NCBI RefSeq assembly: GCF_030586465.1
Contig: NZ_JAUQYP010000001.1
Span: 186,001-250,000, forward strand
Source of the DNA: Actinotalea lenta
GTDB lineage: Bacteria; Actinomycetota; Actinomycetes; Actinomycetales; Cellulomonadaceae
Direction of reading: 5' to 3'
DNA length: 64,000 nt
Program-made: the position numbers and the translations under genes
Shown: piece after piece, positions 24,009 to 33,649 of the stretch
Position numbering within the stretch: the stretch's first letter is position 1
Layout: each line of letters begins with the position of its first letter
Notes under the pieces: generated by a model
Databases searched by the model: none
The model's input: only the letters and a program-made list of their open reading frames with translations
What the model was told of the DNA's origin: nothing

Positions 24009-25192
24009 GTACCCACCACCCGTCGCAGCAGCAAGGGCAGGTCCTCGAGCGCACCCAGCCGGGCCACGGCGAGCGAACCGCGCGCGGTGACCTCCGTGGT
24101 GTCCCCGCTCCGGCACGTCAGCAGCAGGGTGGGGGCACCACCGCGCAGCCGCTCGGCGGCCGCTCGCAGCACGGGAAGCTCGGGCACGGACCCGGTGATC
24201 AGGACCACGACGGACGCGTCAGGGGCGTCCGAGGAGATCCAGGGCACCAGTGCGGTCGCGGCGCGACCCCCGGGGCTGGTCGTCACGCGCGCCACGTCGT
24301 CGAGCAGGGCTCCTGCCTCATGCGTGCGCAACCGCGAGCCCGCGAGGAAGGTCAGGCTCCGGTCCTCCCGGAGTGCGGACACCCCGATCGAGGCGGCAGC
24401 TGCCACCGCCAGCTCGAGCTCGTCCTCGTCGCGGTAGTCCGCTGCGCAGGTGGCGAGCGCGACGGCCGTGTGCGTGCGGCGGGTGTCCTCGAACTGGCGC
24501 ACCATCAGAGTCCCGGTCCGCGCCGTCGTCTTCCAGTGGATGTGACGCCGGTCATCACCGGGCTCGTAGTCGCGCAGCGCGTGGAACGACAGGTCCGAGT
24601 TGGACACCACCCGGGTCGGTCGACCCTCGAGGTCGCGCAGGACCCCAGCGGCCGCGCCGGTCAGGGGGACGAGCACCGGGTGCACGCAGACCTCGACCGT
24701 CCCGGTCCACGCCACTCTCCTGGCGATCAGGCCCCACGGGTCCCCGCGGACCGAGCGCACCGGGCCCACCTGCACGACCGACCGCCGCGTGGTGGGGATC
24801 GAGAACAGCTCCTCGTGACGAGCGCCGGGGCGCAGCCACGGCAGCGGGAACTCGGCGACCTGCCGTCCGACGGGGAGCTCGATGCGGGCCGGCAGGAGCC
24901 GCCTGCGAGCCCTGCTGCGCACCTCGACCCTGCCGGTCACGCGCTGGCCCACGGTCACCCGGCGGTCCACGACCTCCAGGTCGACGTCGTAGGTCGAGCG
25001 GCCGAGAGTCAGGGCAACCGCCAGAGCCGCCATCCCCAGCAGCCCGAGGCCCACCACCAGCAGCTCGAGCCAGCCGAGCCACCAGCCGGCGCCGGACAGC
25101 ACGGCCCCGAGCCCGAGCACGGCCCAGCCGAGCCCGGACACCGACCTCAACGGTCGTACCAGGGCCCTCAGGCGTCGGACGGGCAGTCGCAT
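24005..25192 (-). CDS. DUF58 domain protein
   Basis: A 395-residue protein with two N-terminal helices and a C-terminal von Willebrand-like DUF58 core: SDLSFHALRDYEPGDDRRHIHWKTTARTGTLMVRQFED. The RxYxxGDxxRxIHW motif defines the family. In other bacteria DUF58 proteins are clients or partners of MoxR ATPases. It sits 7 nt downstream of moxR and overlaps the following gene by ATGA. A membrane-bound platform on which MoxR acts is the usual view; the client is unknown. Confidence 0.93.
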   Translation of the reverse strand: MRLPVRRLRALVRPLRSVSGLGWAVLGLGAVLSGAGWWLGWLELLVVGLGLLGMAALAVALTLGRSTYDVDLEVVDRRVTVGQRVTGRVEVRSRARRRLLPARIELPVGRQVAEFPLPWLRPGARHEELFSIPTTRRSVVQVGPVRSVRGDPWGLIARRVAWTGTVEVCVHPVLVPLTGAAAGVLRDLEGRPTRVVSNSDLSFHALRDYEPGDDRRHIHWKTTARTGTLMVRQFEDTRRTHTAVALATCAADYRDEDELELAVAAAASIGVSALREDRSLTFLAGSRLRTHEAGALLDDVARVTTSPGGRAATALVPWISSDAPDASVVVLITGSVPELPVLRAAAERLRGGAPTLLLTCRSGDTTEVTARGSLAVARLGALEDLPLLLRRVVGT

Positions 25193-25199
25193 GGTCTCG

Positions 25200-26165
25200 T
25201 CAGCCTCTGGTCGCCGGCGGGGCGGTCTCGGCGAGCACGCGGGCGACGACCTGGCGCGCGGTGACGCCGGCGAACTCGGCCTCGGTGTCCAGGATCAGCC
25301 GGTGCGCGAGCACCGGTTCCGCGAGGAGCTTGATGTCGTCCGGGATCACGTAGCCGCGCCCCTGCGAGGCGGCCCACACCTTGGCCAGCCGCACCAGCGC
25401 GAGCGATCCGCGGACCGAGGCCCCGACGACCGTCTGCGCATCCTCCCGGGTCGCCTCGGTCAGCCGGGCCACGTAGTCGAGGACGACGTCCTCGACGTGC
25501 ACGGTCGTGGCCAGGTCCGACATCTCCGCGACGGCCTGAGTGGTGATCTTGGGAAGCAGACTCTTCGTCCGGTCGCGGTCCGACGCGCCGGACAGGATCC
25601 GGACGGTCGAGGCCCGGTCCGGGTAGCCGAGGGAGGTCTTGACCAGGAACCGGTCCAGCTGGGCCTCGGGGAGCCGGTAGGTGCCGGCCTGCTCGATGGG
25701 GTTCTGGGTGGCGATCACCATGAAGGGGCGGCCGACCTGGTGGGAGACCTTGTCCACGGTGACCCGGGCCTCCTCCATGACCTCCAGCAGGGCGGACTGG
25801 GTCTTGGGCGAGGCACGGTTGATCTCGTCGGCCAGCACGACCGAGGCGAACACCGGTCCCGGGTGGAAGTCGAACGAGCGTGAGCCCTGGTCGTAGATCG
25901 TCACGCCGGTGACGTCGCTGGGCAGCAGGTCCGGCGTGAACTGGATCCGGCTGTGGGTGCCCTGGACGGTCGCGGCGATCGCCTTGGCCAGCGACGTCTT
26001 CCCGGTCCCCGGTGCGTCCTCGAGCAGGAGGTGCCCGTCGGCGATCATGCAGGTCAGGGCGAGACGCACCGCGTGCTCCTTGCCGAGCAGCGCCTGACCG
26101 ATGTTCGCGACGAGCTCGTCGAAAGTCTGCGCGAACCACGCACTCTGCTCGGCGGACATGCTCAC
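25200..26165 (-). CDS. MoxR family AAA+ ATPase
   Basis: A 321-residue AAA+ ATPase. Walker A is EDAPGTGKTSLAKAI, Walker B is VVLADEINRASPKTQSALLE, sensor 1 follows in MVIATQNPIEQAGTYRLPEAQLDRF, and the lid domain is complete. MoxR ATPases remodel or insert metal into partner proteins carrying VWA-like folds, here most likely the next gene. The GTG at 26165 with AGGAGA upstream is preferred; an ATG at 26159 is in frame. A 33-nt gap separates it from the giant surface-protein gene. Confidence 0.94.
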   Translation of the reverse strand: MSMSAEQSAWFAQTFDELVANIGQALLGKEHAVRLALTCMIADGHLLLEDAPGTGKTSLAKAIAATVQGTHSRIQFTPDLLPSDVTGVTIYDQGSRSFDFHPGPVFASVVLADEINRASPKTQSALLEVMEEARVTVDKVSHQVGRPFMVIATQNPIEQAGTYRLPEAQLDRFLVKTSLGYPDRASTVRILSGASDRDRTKSLLPKITTQAVAEMSDLATTVHVEDVVLDYVARLTEATREDAQTVVGASVRGSLALVRLAKVWAASQGRGYVIPDDIKLLAEPVLAHRLILDTEAEFAGVTARQVVARVLAETAPPATRG

Positions 26166-26198
26166 GGGGATTCTCCTGACGTCGGGGGATGGGGCCGG

Positions 26199-29100
26199 TC
26201 ACGGAGCCGGCGGTGGCGTGGTGGGCGAGTCGGTCGGCGGCGGCGTGGTCGGCGGTGGCGTGGTGGGCGGTGGCGTGGTGGGCGAGTCGGTCGGCGGCGG
26301 CGGGGTCGGCGGTGGCGTGGTCGGCGGCGTGGAGTCGTCCACGACGACGACCTGCGCGGTCGCAGAGGCGAGCGACGCCCCCTCGGCGTTGAGGGCCCAG
26401 ACGGTCAGCGTGAGCGTCTCACCGCCGGTCCCGTCGACGACGAGGGCGGGCGTCGCCACGGAGCCCGTGACGGTGACGGGTGGCGGCGTGGACCCGTCCG
26501 GAGCTGCCGGAGGCGTCCTGACCAGCTCGTACCGGTACCCGGTGATCGCCGATCCTCCGTCGACGCCGGGCTGCCAGGTGAACTGCACCTGCGCGGAGTC
26601 CGGCAGGTTCTCGCCGCGGACGTCGGTCGGCTGCTGCGGCACGGTGCGCAGCGTGACGGACGCGCTGACGGCGGGACCGGCGGCCCCCTTGGTGTTGACC
26701 GCCAGCACGGACACCGTGTGGTCGCCGCCGGCGAGCCCGGTCAGGCGCACCGAGGTCTGGTCGGGCCCCACCCTGACCGGCTGCGCGCCGTCCACGCTGA
26801 CGTCGTACCCGCTCAGCGGGACACCGCCGGTGTCCGCCGGCGCGGTCCAGCGCACCTGCACGGCCGCCTGTCCGAACGGGGTCGGCTCGAGGGAGTCGTC
26901 GGACACCACGAGGCCGGTCACGGCTCCCGGCGCCGTCCAGATCTCACCGGTGGTCGAGGCCCACGCGCCCGCGCCCGCCTTGTTCGAGGCGCGGACGTCG
27001 ATCTGGTAGGTCTGGCCACGCTGCGCCGGGAACGTGTAGCTCGTGGCGTCGCCGCCGACCGACGTCACCGCGCCGTCCACCCGCACCTCGTAGCCCGAGA
27101 CCGGGTCGCCGTGCGCGGCGGCGGGCGCCCACGTCACGGTGATCTGGGTCCCGCCCGGACCGACCTTCGACCGGGTCGCGGTCACGCCGCCGGGGGCCGA
27201 CGGCACGGCCGCGGGGACCTGGGGCGTGGACCACATGCTCCAGTCTCCGGGGTCAGGCGCGTCGTTCACGGCGCGGACCCGGACCGTGTACGAGGTCCCG
27301 TTGGTCAGGCCGGCGAACGAGACCGAGGTCGAGGCCGACGTCACCACGGCGGTACCGGCCGAGGGCGCGGGACTGATCTCGACCTGGTACTCCCGGATCG
27401 GCGACCCGGTGTTCGCCGGAGGCTCCCAGGAGGCCGTGACCTTCGCGTCGCCCCAGGCCAGCGTCGGCGCTCCGGGCGCCGCGGGCTTGACGTCGGGGCG
27501 GGCCGGCCCGGAGGCCGGGCTCGGGTCGGAGTCACCCACCGCGTTCTGTGCGACGACCGTGAACGTGTAGTCAACGTCGTTGGTCAGCCCGGCCACGGTG
27601 CAGGTCGTCGACGGACAGTCGACGGTCGGTCCTCCGGGCTCCGCCGTGACGCGGTACCCGGTGATCGGTTCGCCGTTGGCCGGCGGGGCGTCCCAGGCGA
27701 GCGTGACGGTCTGGTCTCCCACCTCGGAGATCCTGGGCGCCGCGGGCGCGTCGGGCCGCCCGCGCACGACCAGGGTGATCCGCCCCTCGACCTCGCGGTC
27801 GGGGTCGGCCGTGACGTCCCGCACGCGGAACCGCACGGCCATGGGACCGAGGAAGTCGGCGGCGGGACGGATCATCACCTGGTCGCCCTCGACCCACGCC
27901 TGGCCCGAGGCGGGATCGTCGGGGACCGCAGCCATGAGCGTCAACGGCGCGGGGAACGGGTTGAACGCCCCGGCGAGGGCCCGGACGGCGGTGACCTGGC
28001 CCCGCACACCGGTCCCGATGCGCTGGTCCACGACCCGCGCGAGCGGTTTGCTCGAGGCCACGACGCGGAAGTCCACCTGCGCCGGCAGCGCGCCGAGGCC
28101 GCCGTAGTCGATGGACAGACCCACGCCGCCCACCGTGCCGCGCGCCACGGACGTCGCCACGCTCAGGGTCAGGACCGAGCCGTCGAGGGTCATCGTGACA
28201 CCGCGAGGCGGGCTCGAGGTGAGCAGGTAGGCGTAGGTCGACTGCGGAGACTGGGCTCCGATGGGGGCCGAGGTGAACGCGGTGAGGTCGACACGGGTGG
28301 ACTCGCCCTGCGGGACGTCGAGCACGGACGGCGTGAAGGTCGGGGGGTGGTCCTCGAACGCCAGCACGGTGATCGGCAGCGTGAGCACGGCGGTCCGGGC
28401 CGTGGGGTCGTCCGCCGGGCCGTCACTGACCGGGACCGTGATCGACGCCGGGCCGGCGTACGTCTTCACCGCCCGGTAGCGCAGCGTCCGGGAGTCCACC
28501 ACCAGGTCCGAGCCGTCGGACTTGGTCGCGCTCACGGCGGTGGGGTCCGCGACCCGCACCGTCCGGCCCGGGGCCACCTGGATCTGCTCGTCGAGCGAGA
28601 TCGACAGCGATGCGCCCGCCAGCACCACCAGGTCGGGCGCACCCGGCCGCCGCACGGGCGGGAAGTCCCCGAGTGCCGGGACGGTGATGAAGGCGTAGGA
28701 GCTGACCCCGCCGGCGTCGGGCGCGACGTTGGTCAGGAGGTAGGGCAGGGTGCGGGGCTGGGGGCCGAGCGCGACGACCACCGTGCCGCTCGGGGTGACG
28801 TGTGCGACGTCCGCGGCCGAGCTGTCCACGGACACCCGGAGGTCCGAGAGCGGTCCGCTCGGGTTGTCGGCGACCTCGAGCACGTTGACCTCGACGGACG
28901 AGGCGTTGAGGGTCTGGGTCGCGGGCACGACGACGTCCTGGGCCAGCGGCGCCAGGATGGGTGCGTCAGGGTCGACGACGACGGTCAGCACCGCGCTGTC
29001 CCGCCCGCCGCGGGCGTTCGAGGCGGTGTAGGCGATCTGCAGCGTCGCGGGTTCCAGCGGGGTGCGCACGACGATGCGGCGGTTGTCCACGTGCGCGTCC

Positions 29101-32100
29101 GTGCCCGCGGCCATCTGGAGCTCGGGGTCCAGCGTCAGGGTGCCGCCGGAGGTGTCCACGTCGTTGGCGAGCACCCGGACCGCGACCGACTGCCCGGGGC
29201 GCACCGTCACGTCGTCGTTGCGCGCGACGACCTGCGCCGGCGCCTGCGGGCGCGCGGCGATCCCGACCCGGATGGTCGCCACGGCGCGCTGCCCGACCCA
29301 GTCCTCGACCGCGTAGCTGAACGTGTCGGTGCCCAGCTCGCCCGGCAGGGCCTCGTACTCCAGCCAGTCGGCGCCCTGGTTGACGATCCGTCCCTTGCTC
29401 GGGGCCTTGTCCTGACCGAGCAGCGACACGCCGTCGCCGTCCGGGTCGATCCCGGTCAACGGGATCGGGATCCGGATGGTCTCGGCCTCGAACACCCTGG
29501 CCGTGAGGTCCTTGGGGTGCGGCGGGGACTTCGAGGTCCGGTCGGACGCGTGCACCTCGACCGTCACCCGGGCCGCGGTGGCGTTGCTCTCCGGGTCGGA
29601 GACCTGGAACGTGGCGTGCACACGCATCGGCGTGTCAGGGGCTTGGTAGCGCAGCACGTCTCCGGAGACGAACATCAGGCCCTGGCCCTCCTCGGGCGGC
29701 TGCACGAGGGTCCTCTCGAGGTGCAGCGGGTCCCCGTCCGGGTCGTAAGCGCCGTCCAGGACGGGGATGGTCACCACGCCGCCGGTGCGGACGGTGGCGA
29801 CCACGTCGGGCACCACCGGAGGCTGCTGGGTGGACGACGCGTCGATCGGCTTGACCCGCAGCTCGCCGGTCGCCGCCGCGGCGCCGTTGGAGATCGTGTA
29901 GGGAACCGTGACCGGGCCGGACAGGGTCCGGGTGGCCGAGATGCGGACCAGCTGATGGTTGAGCACGGCGACCTCGAGCCCGCTGCCCTCCGGCACGTCG
30001 ACCGACTGCAGGACCAGCACCGCGCCGCCGGGGTCCACGTCGTTCGCGAGCGGGTCGACCACGACCTCTCCGCCGGGCGGCAGGAGGGCCACGTCGAGGA
30101 CCGCCGTGGGCGGTTCCACGGACTGCGGCTTCTCGGCCACGTCGATGCGGGCCACGCCCGTGGTCTGCTGCGGCGCGGCCGTGACCACGAAGCTCACGTA
30201 GTACGTGCCGGCCCGCGCGGCGGAGAACGTGAACGTCCCGGCGGCCAGGTCCGGCGTGATCGTGGCACCGGTGAGCTCGTCCACCCCGGCCAGTCGCACG
30301 GGCTCGCGGGAGGCGGAGCGCACGCTGTCCAGGGGGCGCACGGTGACCGGTTGACCCACGTAGGTGACGGCGTGCACCGGGTCGATCACCGGGGCGAGCG
30401 ACCCGGCGGGACGGATGTCCACCTGCAGCTCACCCGTCGCCGTGGCCTGCCCGTCGCCGACCAGGAGCTGCACCGTGCGGCGGCCCAGCGTGGTGCCGTC
30501 CGAGGAGAACGTCAGCTCCCCGTCCTGGCGGGTGCGCACCGAACCGCCACCGTCGACCGTGGCACCCAGCAGCACGAGCTGGTCGCCGTCGGGGTCGACG
30601 AAGTCGGGCAGCACGTCGAACGTCCCGGTGGCGCCGCGCTCGACCTGCACCTGGCTGACGCGCTGCTGCCGGGGCGGTCGGTTGACCCCGTCGGGGACCA
30701 CCTCGAGGGTCACGGTCGCGGTGGACGGCGCACTCGCGCCCCGCCCGTCGGTCACGGTGTAGGTGAACCGCACGGCTCCCGAGGCGCCCGCGGCCGTGAC
30801 GAGCTGGATCGCCCGTCCGCCGTAGATCGGCACGATCGTGCCGAACGACGCCGGCAACGGGTCCAGGTCGGAGATCGCCAGCAGTCCGCAGTCCGACGCC
30901 GAGTCGTTGTCGATCACCGACAGGATCGTGGTCCGGCCGGGGCGCACGCCGTACGAGTCGTCCACGGCCCGCGCCGGGGCGGACTGCGGTGTGCACTCGG
31001 CCTGCAGCGTCTGGGTGCTGCGCTGGTCGCTGGCCTGCTGGCCCGTGTCGGTCTGCTCCTCGGGGACCACCTCGCGCCAGTTCGCCTGCCGCAGCGTGGC
31101 GTCCACGGTGGGCGCCCAGAGGTTCCCGGACACGTCGTTGAGGACGACGACGTCCCGGTTGACCCGGAAGCGCAGCTCGGCACCACCGGTCATGCCCTCC
31201 AGGTCGACCGTGCGGGTCCGGTCGCCGCACACCTGGAGGTAGGACGCGCGGACCGCGGCCCACGCACCGTTCGCGCAGCCGGCGACCCGGACCGGCGCCG
31301 CGGGTGCACCGGACCCACCCTGCCGGTGTGCGACCACCGGGCCCCCGGACAGCGGCACCTCGAGCAGCGCGTCGGGGGTCGCCACGAGCACCGAGTCAGC
31401 GCGCGGTCCGGGCTGCTGCAGGACCAGGTCCGGCCCCCACTGGGCGAGGTCCACCGATGCCGTCGGGGTGTGCACCGTGGTTCCGGTCACCGTCACCAGC
31501 ACGTCCCCGACCGCCGTCGCGGACTGCGCGGGCGAGGTCTGGCCGCGCATCGAGCCGACCACCCGGTCACTCACGGCGGGGTCCAGCCGGAGGCGGTGCA
31601 GCTGACCGGACGAGGTGGTGGCGAGCACGTCACCGGACGTTCGCGAGACCACGGCCGATGCACCGGGACCGAGCCGGACGTCGGGCTCGGTCGTGGTGTC
31701 CAGTGTGCCGACCTCGTCCAGGGGGAGCACCCACAGGTCACCGTCGGGCTGCAGGACCGAGACGACGCCGTGCGCCATGGAGACCTGGTCGTCCGACGCG
31801 ACGGTCGCCGTGCCCGCGATGGTCACCGAGGCGGGGTCGACCCGGGAGATGCTCCCGGGCTGGACGAGCATCACCTGGTCACCGTCCTGCTGGACGTCGA
31901 AGCCGGGCTGCTCGGCGACCAGGCCGGCGTTCAGCTCCCCGACCTGCGCGTTCCACCGGGCCAGCTGCATGCTCGGGCCCCTGGTCACCCACACCGAGGC
32001 GTCGTTGAGGTCCACCTGGGACACCGTGGCCCCGGGGTACACGACGGCCATCGCGATCAGCGCCGCCGGAGCGGCCAGCGCACCGACGACGGACGGCCAC

Positions 32101-32132
32101 CGACGCCCACGCGCGGGTCCGTGATGCGTCAT
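26199..32132 (-). CDS. Giant surface protein with Ig-like and five FN3 domains
   Basis: A 1977-residue single-pass protein. A cytosolic Arg-rich N terminus precedes a helix near residues 15-35. Then come a beta-rich segment to about residue 400 that may be a propeller, roughly ten Ig-like/cadherin-like modules (repeats of AxDDSYxVxPG, DxDGDxL and PLxNDVDxxG), five FN3 domains from about 1457 to 1920 (WDAPPANGEPITGYRV and repeats) and a Pro/Thr tail. This is a type II topology. No sortase motif is seen. The ATG 32132 overlaps the kinase gene by ATGA. It is likely an envelope-spanning adhesin or scaffold working with the kinase, an inference. Confidence 0.85.
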   Translation of the reverse strand: MTHHGPARGRRWPSVVGALAAPAALIAMAVVYPGATVSQVDLNDASVWVTRGPSMQLARWNAQVGELNAGLVAEQPGFDVQQDGDQVMLVQPGSISRVDPASVTIAGTATVASDDQVSMAHGVVSVLQPDGDLWVLPLDEVGTLDTTTEPDVRLGPGASAVVSRTSGDVLATTSSGQLHRLRLDPAVSDRVVGSMRGQTSPAQSATAVGDVLVTVTGTTVHTPTASVDLAQWGPDLVLQQPGPRADSVLVATPDALLEVPLSGGPVVAHRQGGSGAPAAPVRVAGCANGAWAAVRASYLQVCGDRTRTVDLEGMTGGAELRFRVNRDVVVLNDVSGNLWAPTVDATLRQANWREVVPEEQTDTGQQASDQRSTQTLQAECTPQSAPARAVDDSYGVRPGRTTILSVIDNDSASDCGLLAISDLDPLPASFGTIVPIYGGRAIQLVTAAGASGAVRFTYTVTDGRGASAPSTATVTLEVVPDGVNRPPRQQRVSQVQVERGATGTFDVLPDFVDPDGDQLVLLGATVDGGGSVRTRQDGELTFSSDGTTLGRRTVQLLVGDGQATATGELQVDIRPAGSLAPVIDPVHAVTYVGQPVTVRPLDSVRSASREPVRLAGVDELTGATITPDLAAGTFTFSAARAGTYYVSFVVTAAPQQTTGVARIDVAEKPQSVEPPTAVLDVALLPPGGEVVVDPLANDVDPGGAVLVLQSVDVPEGSGLEVAVLNHQLVRISATRTLSGPVTVPYTISNGAAAATGELRVKPIDASSTQQPPVVPDVVATVRTGGVVTIPVLDGAYDPDGDPLHLERTLVQPPEEGQGLMFVSGDVLRYQAPDTPMRVHATFQVSDPESNATAARVTVEVHASDRTSKSPPHPKDLTARVFEAETIRIPIPLTGIDPDGDGVSLLGQDKAPSKGRIVNQGADWLEYEALPGELGTDTFSYAVEDWVGQRAVATIRVGIAARPQAPAQVVARNDDVTVRPGQSVAVRVLANDVDTSGGTLTLDPELQMAAGTDAHVDNRRIVVRTPLEPATLQIAYTASNARGGRDSAVLTVVVDPDAPILAPLAQDVVVPATQTLNASSVEVNVLEVADNPSGPLSDLRVSVDSSAADVAHVTPSGTVVVALGPQPRTLPYLLTNVAPDAGGVSSYAFITVPALGDFPPVRRPGAPDLVVLAGASLSISLDEQIQVAPGRTVRVADPTAVSATKSDGSDLVVDSRTLRYRAVKTYAGPASITVPVSDGPADDPTARTAVLTLPITVLAFEDHPPTFTPSVLDVPQGESTRVDLTAFTSAPIGAQSPQSTYAYLLTSSPPRGVTMTLDGSVLTLSVATSVARGTVGGVGLSIDYGGLGALPAQVDFRVVASSKPLARVVDQRIGTGVRGQVTAVRALAGAFNPFPAPLTLMAAVPDDPASGQAWVEGDQVMIRPAADFLGPMAVRFRVRDVTADPDREVEGRITLVVRGRPDAPAAPRISEVGDQTVTLAWDAPPANGEPITGYRVTAEPGGPTVDCPSTTCTVAGLTNDVDYTFTVVAQNAVGDSDPSPASGPARPDVKPAAPGAPTLAWGDAKVTASWEPPANTGSPIREYQVEISPAPSAGTAVVTSASTSVSFAGLTNGTSYTVRVRAVNDAPDPGDWSMWSTPQVPAAVPSAPGGVTATRSKVGPGGTQITVTWAPAAAHGDPVSGYEVRVDGAVTSVGGDATSYTFPAQRGQTYQIDVRASNKAGAGAWASTTGEIWTAPGAVTGLVVSDDSLEPTPFGQAAVQVRWTAPADTGGVPLSGYDVSVDGAQPVRVGPDQTSVRLTGLAGGDHTVSVLAVNTKGAAGPAVSASVTLRTVPQQPTDVRGENLPDSAQVQFTWQPGVDGGSAITGYRYELVRTPPAAPDGSTPPPVTVTGSVATPALVVDGTGGETLTLTVWALNAEGASLASATAQVVVVDDSTPPTTPPPTPPPPTDSPTTPPPTTPPPTTPPPTDSPTTPPPAP
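26207..26335 (-). repeat. Coding tandem repeat for a Pro/Thr-rich tail
   Basis: The last ~130 nt of the giant gene consist of tandem units, largely GGCGGTGGCGTGGTGGGC and GAGTCGGTCGGCGGCGG on the plus strand, in two higher-order copies. They encode PPPTDSPTTPPPTTPPPT-like peptide repeats. Copy number could change by slippage. Confidence 0.75.
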
Positions 32133-33649
32133 GGCGCGCACCCGACGGCGGGGTTCGTCGTGTACCGGCCGTCGTCCCGCACGATGGCCACCTCGATGCA
32201 CACCTGGCCCGGGGCGTCGGGATGGACGACGACCCGCGGGGTGTCGACCAGCTGCATCGCCGTCGTCCGGCCGGGCTCCGCGCGCCCCCACAGGTACCGG
32301 TCACCCGGCTCCGGGGACGGGTTGGCCCAGGTGAACACGACCGTGTCGTCCGCGACGCTCGCCGTCAGGCCCGTGGGCGCGGGGACGGGCGCGCGGCTCA
32401 CCGCCGGCGCGCCCGTCGGGCTCGTCACCGGCTCCGGACGGGGCGCGCGGTCTCCGAAGGCACCGAGCACGCCCACCACCGCGGCCGACAGCACGAGGCC
32501 ACCCGCCACGCCGGCGGCCACCACCCGGCCCACCCGGCGCCGGCGGGGAGGGGGCTCGATCTTGGCGCGCTCCAGCTCCGCGACGTGCTGGCGCCAGCTG
32601 TCCGGGACCTCGACGTGCTCCTCCGCGCCGGGCTCGGCGACCGACCCGCTGCCGGTCGCGGCGGCCCGCGCGAGCTGGGCGGTCGCCTCGGGCGAGACCG
32701 TGCGGACCGGCCGGAGCCGCGTCGTCTGCGCCACCTCTGCGTCGGGCCCCGGCGCCGACGTCCCGCCGGGCGGGAGGTCGTCGGGCAGGTCCAGCGGGGT
32801 CAGCGGGAGCATCAGCTCGGCCTCGAGCTGCTGCCATGCCCGTCCCAGCGCGAGCGCGGAGTGGTACCGCAGCCCCGGGGCGGGAGCCATGGCACGCGCC
32901 AGGACGTGCTGCAGCGACTCCGGGACGTCCCCTCGACCTGTCGGGGGCAGCGCACCGCGCCCGATCCGCGCCACCAGGTCCGCCGCGGTGTTCGTCCCGC
33001 CGACGACCTCGAACGGGGAGCGCCGGGCGAGCAGCGAGTACACCGTGGCGGCCAGCTGGTAGACGTCGGACCGGACGTCGGCGACGGGCTCGTCGGCGAG
33101 CATCTCCGGCGGCGACCAGGGGATCGACATGCCGACCATCCGGTCGCCGAGCAGCCCCGCCGTGGCGGCGATCCCGAAGTCGGTCAACGCCGGCCACCCG
33201 AAGTCCGTCACCAGGACGTTGGCGGGCTTGATGTCGCGGTGCAGGACGCCCGCTCGGTGGGCGCTCTCCACGGCGGACGCCAGCCGGATCCCGATCCGCA
33301 GCACCTCCGCGACGCTCATCCGCTCCGCACGGTACCGCTGGGCGAGCCCGGGCCGGGAGCAGTACTCCATGACCAGGTACGGCCGACCGTCCGGAGCGAC
33401 GTCCGCCTGGTAGACGGTCACGATCGAGGGGTGGTGGGACAGCGAGGCCATGATGTCCGCCTCAGCCCTGAACCGGGCCCTGGCGCCGTCGTCGAGGGAG
33501 GTCGCGAGCAGCACCTTGACCGCCACCTGACGCCGGGGCATCTGCTGGCGGTACAAGAACACGTCGGCGAACCCACCCATGCCCAGGAGGCGTACGTACT
33601 CGTACCCCGGGATCGCGGGCGGCCGCGACGGCTCACGACGGGAGCTCAC
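32129..33649 (-). CDS. Transmembrane Ser/Thr protein kinase (PknB-type)
   Basis: A 506-residue Hanks-type kinase. The glycine loop LGMGGFADVF, VAVK (K45), HRDIKPANVL and DFGIA are intact, so it should be active. An Ala/Pro-rich linker leads to a helix VAAGVAGGLVLSAAVVGVLG near residue 380, and an FN3-like extracellular domain with TVVFTWANPSPEPGDRYLWGR. There are no PASTA repeats, so it does not sense muropeptides the PknB way. The gene is coupled to the FHA gene upstream and the giant surface protein downstream by ATGA overlaps. Confidence 0.93.
   Translation of the reverse strand: MSSRREPSRPPAIPGYEYVRLLGMGGFADVFLYRQQMPRRQVAVKVLLATSLDDGARARFRAEADIMASLSHHPSIVTVYQADVAPDGRPYLVMEYCSRPGLAQRYRAERMSVAEVLRIGIRLASAVESAHRAGVLHRDIKPANVLVTDFGWPALTDFGIAATAGLLGDRMVGMSIPWSPPEMLADEPVADVRSDVYQLAATVYSLLARRSPFEVVGGTNTAADLVARIGRGALPPTGRGDVPESLQHVLARAMAPAPGLRYHSALALGRAWQQLEAELMLPLTPLDLPDDLPPGGTSAPGPDAEVAQTTRLRPVRTVSPEATAQLARAAATGSGSVAEPGAEEHVEVPDSWRQHVAELERAKIEPPPRRRRVGRVVAAGVAGGLVLSAAVVGVLGAFGDRAPRPEPVTSPTGAPAVSRAPVPAPTGLTASVADDTVVFTWANPSPEPGDRYLWGRAEPGRTTAMQLVDTPRVVVHPDAPGQVCIEVAIVRDDGRYTTNPAVGCAP

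Noticed and set aside
25953-33062. A 2369-codon open frame on the plus strand, opposite the giant surface protein and kinase
   Set aside because: Arg/Gly/His/Asp-rich composition with no domain, lying wholly antisense to well-supported genes. Long antisense frames arise from high GC at third positions.
32129-33649. PASTA-type PknB
   Set aside because: The ectodomain is FN3-like and no PASTA repeats are visible.
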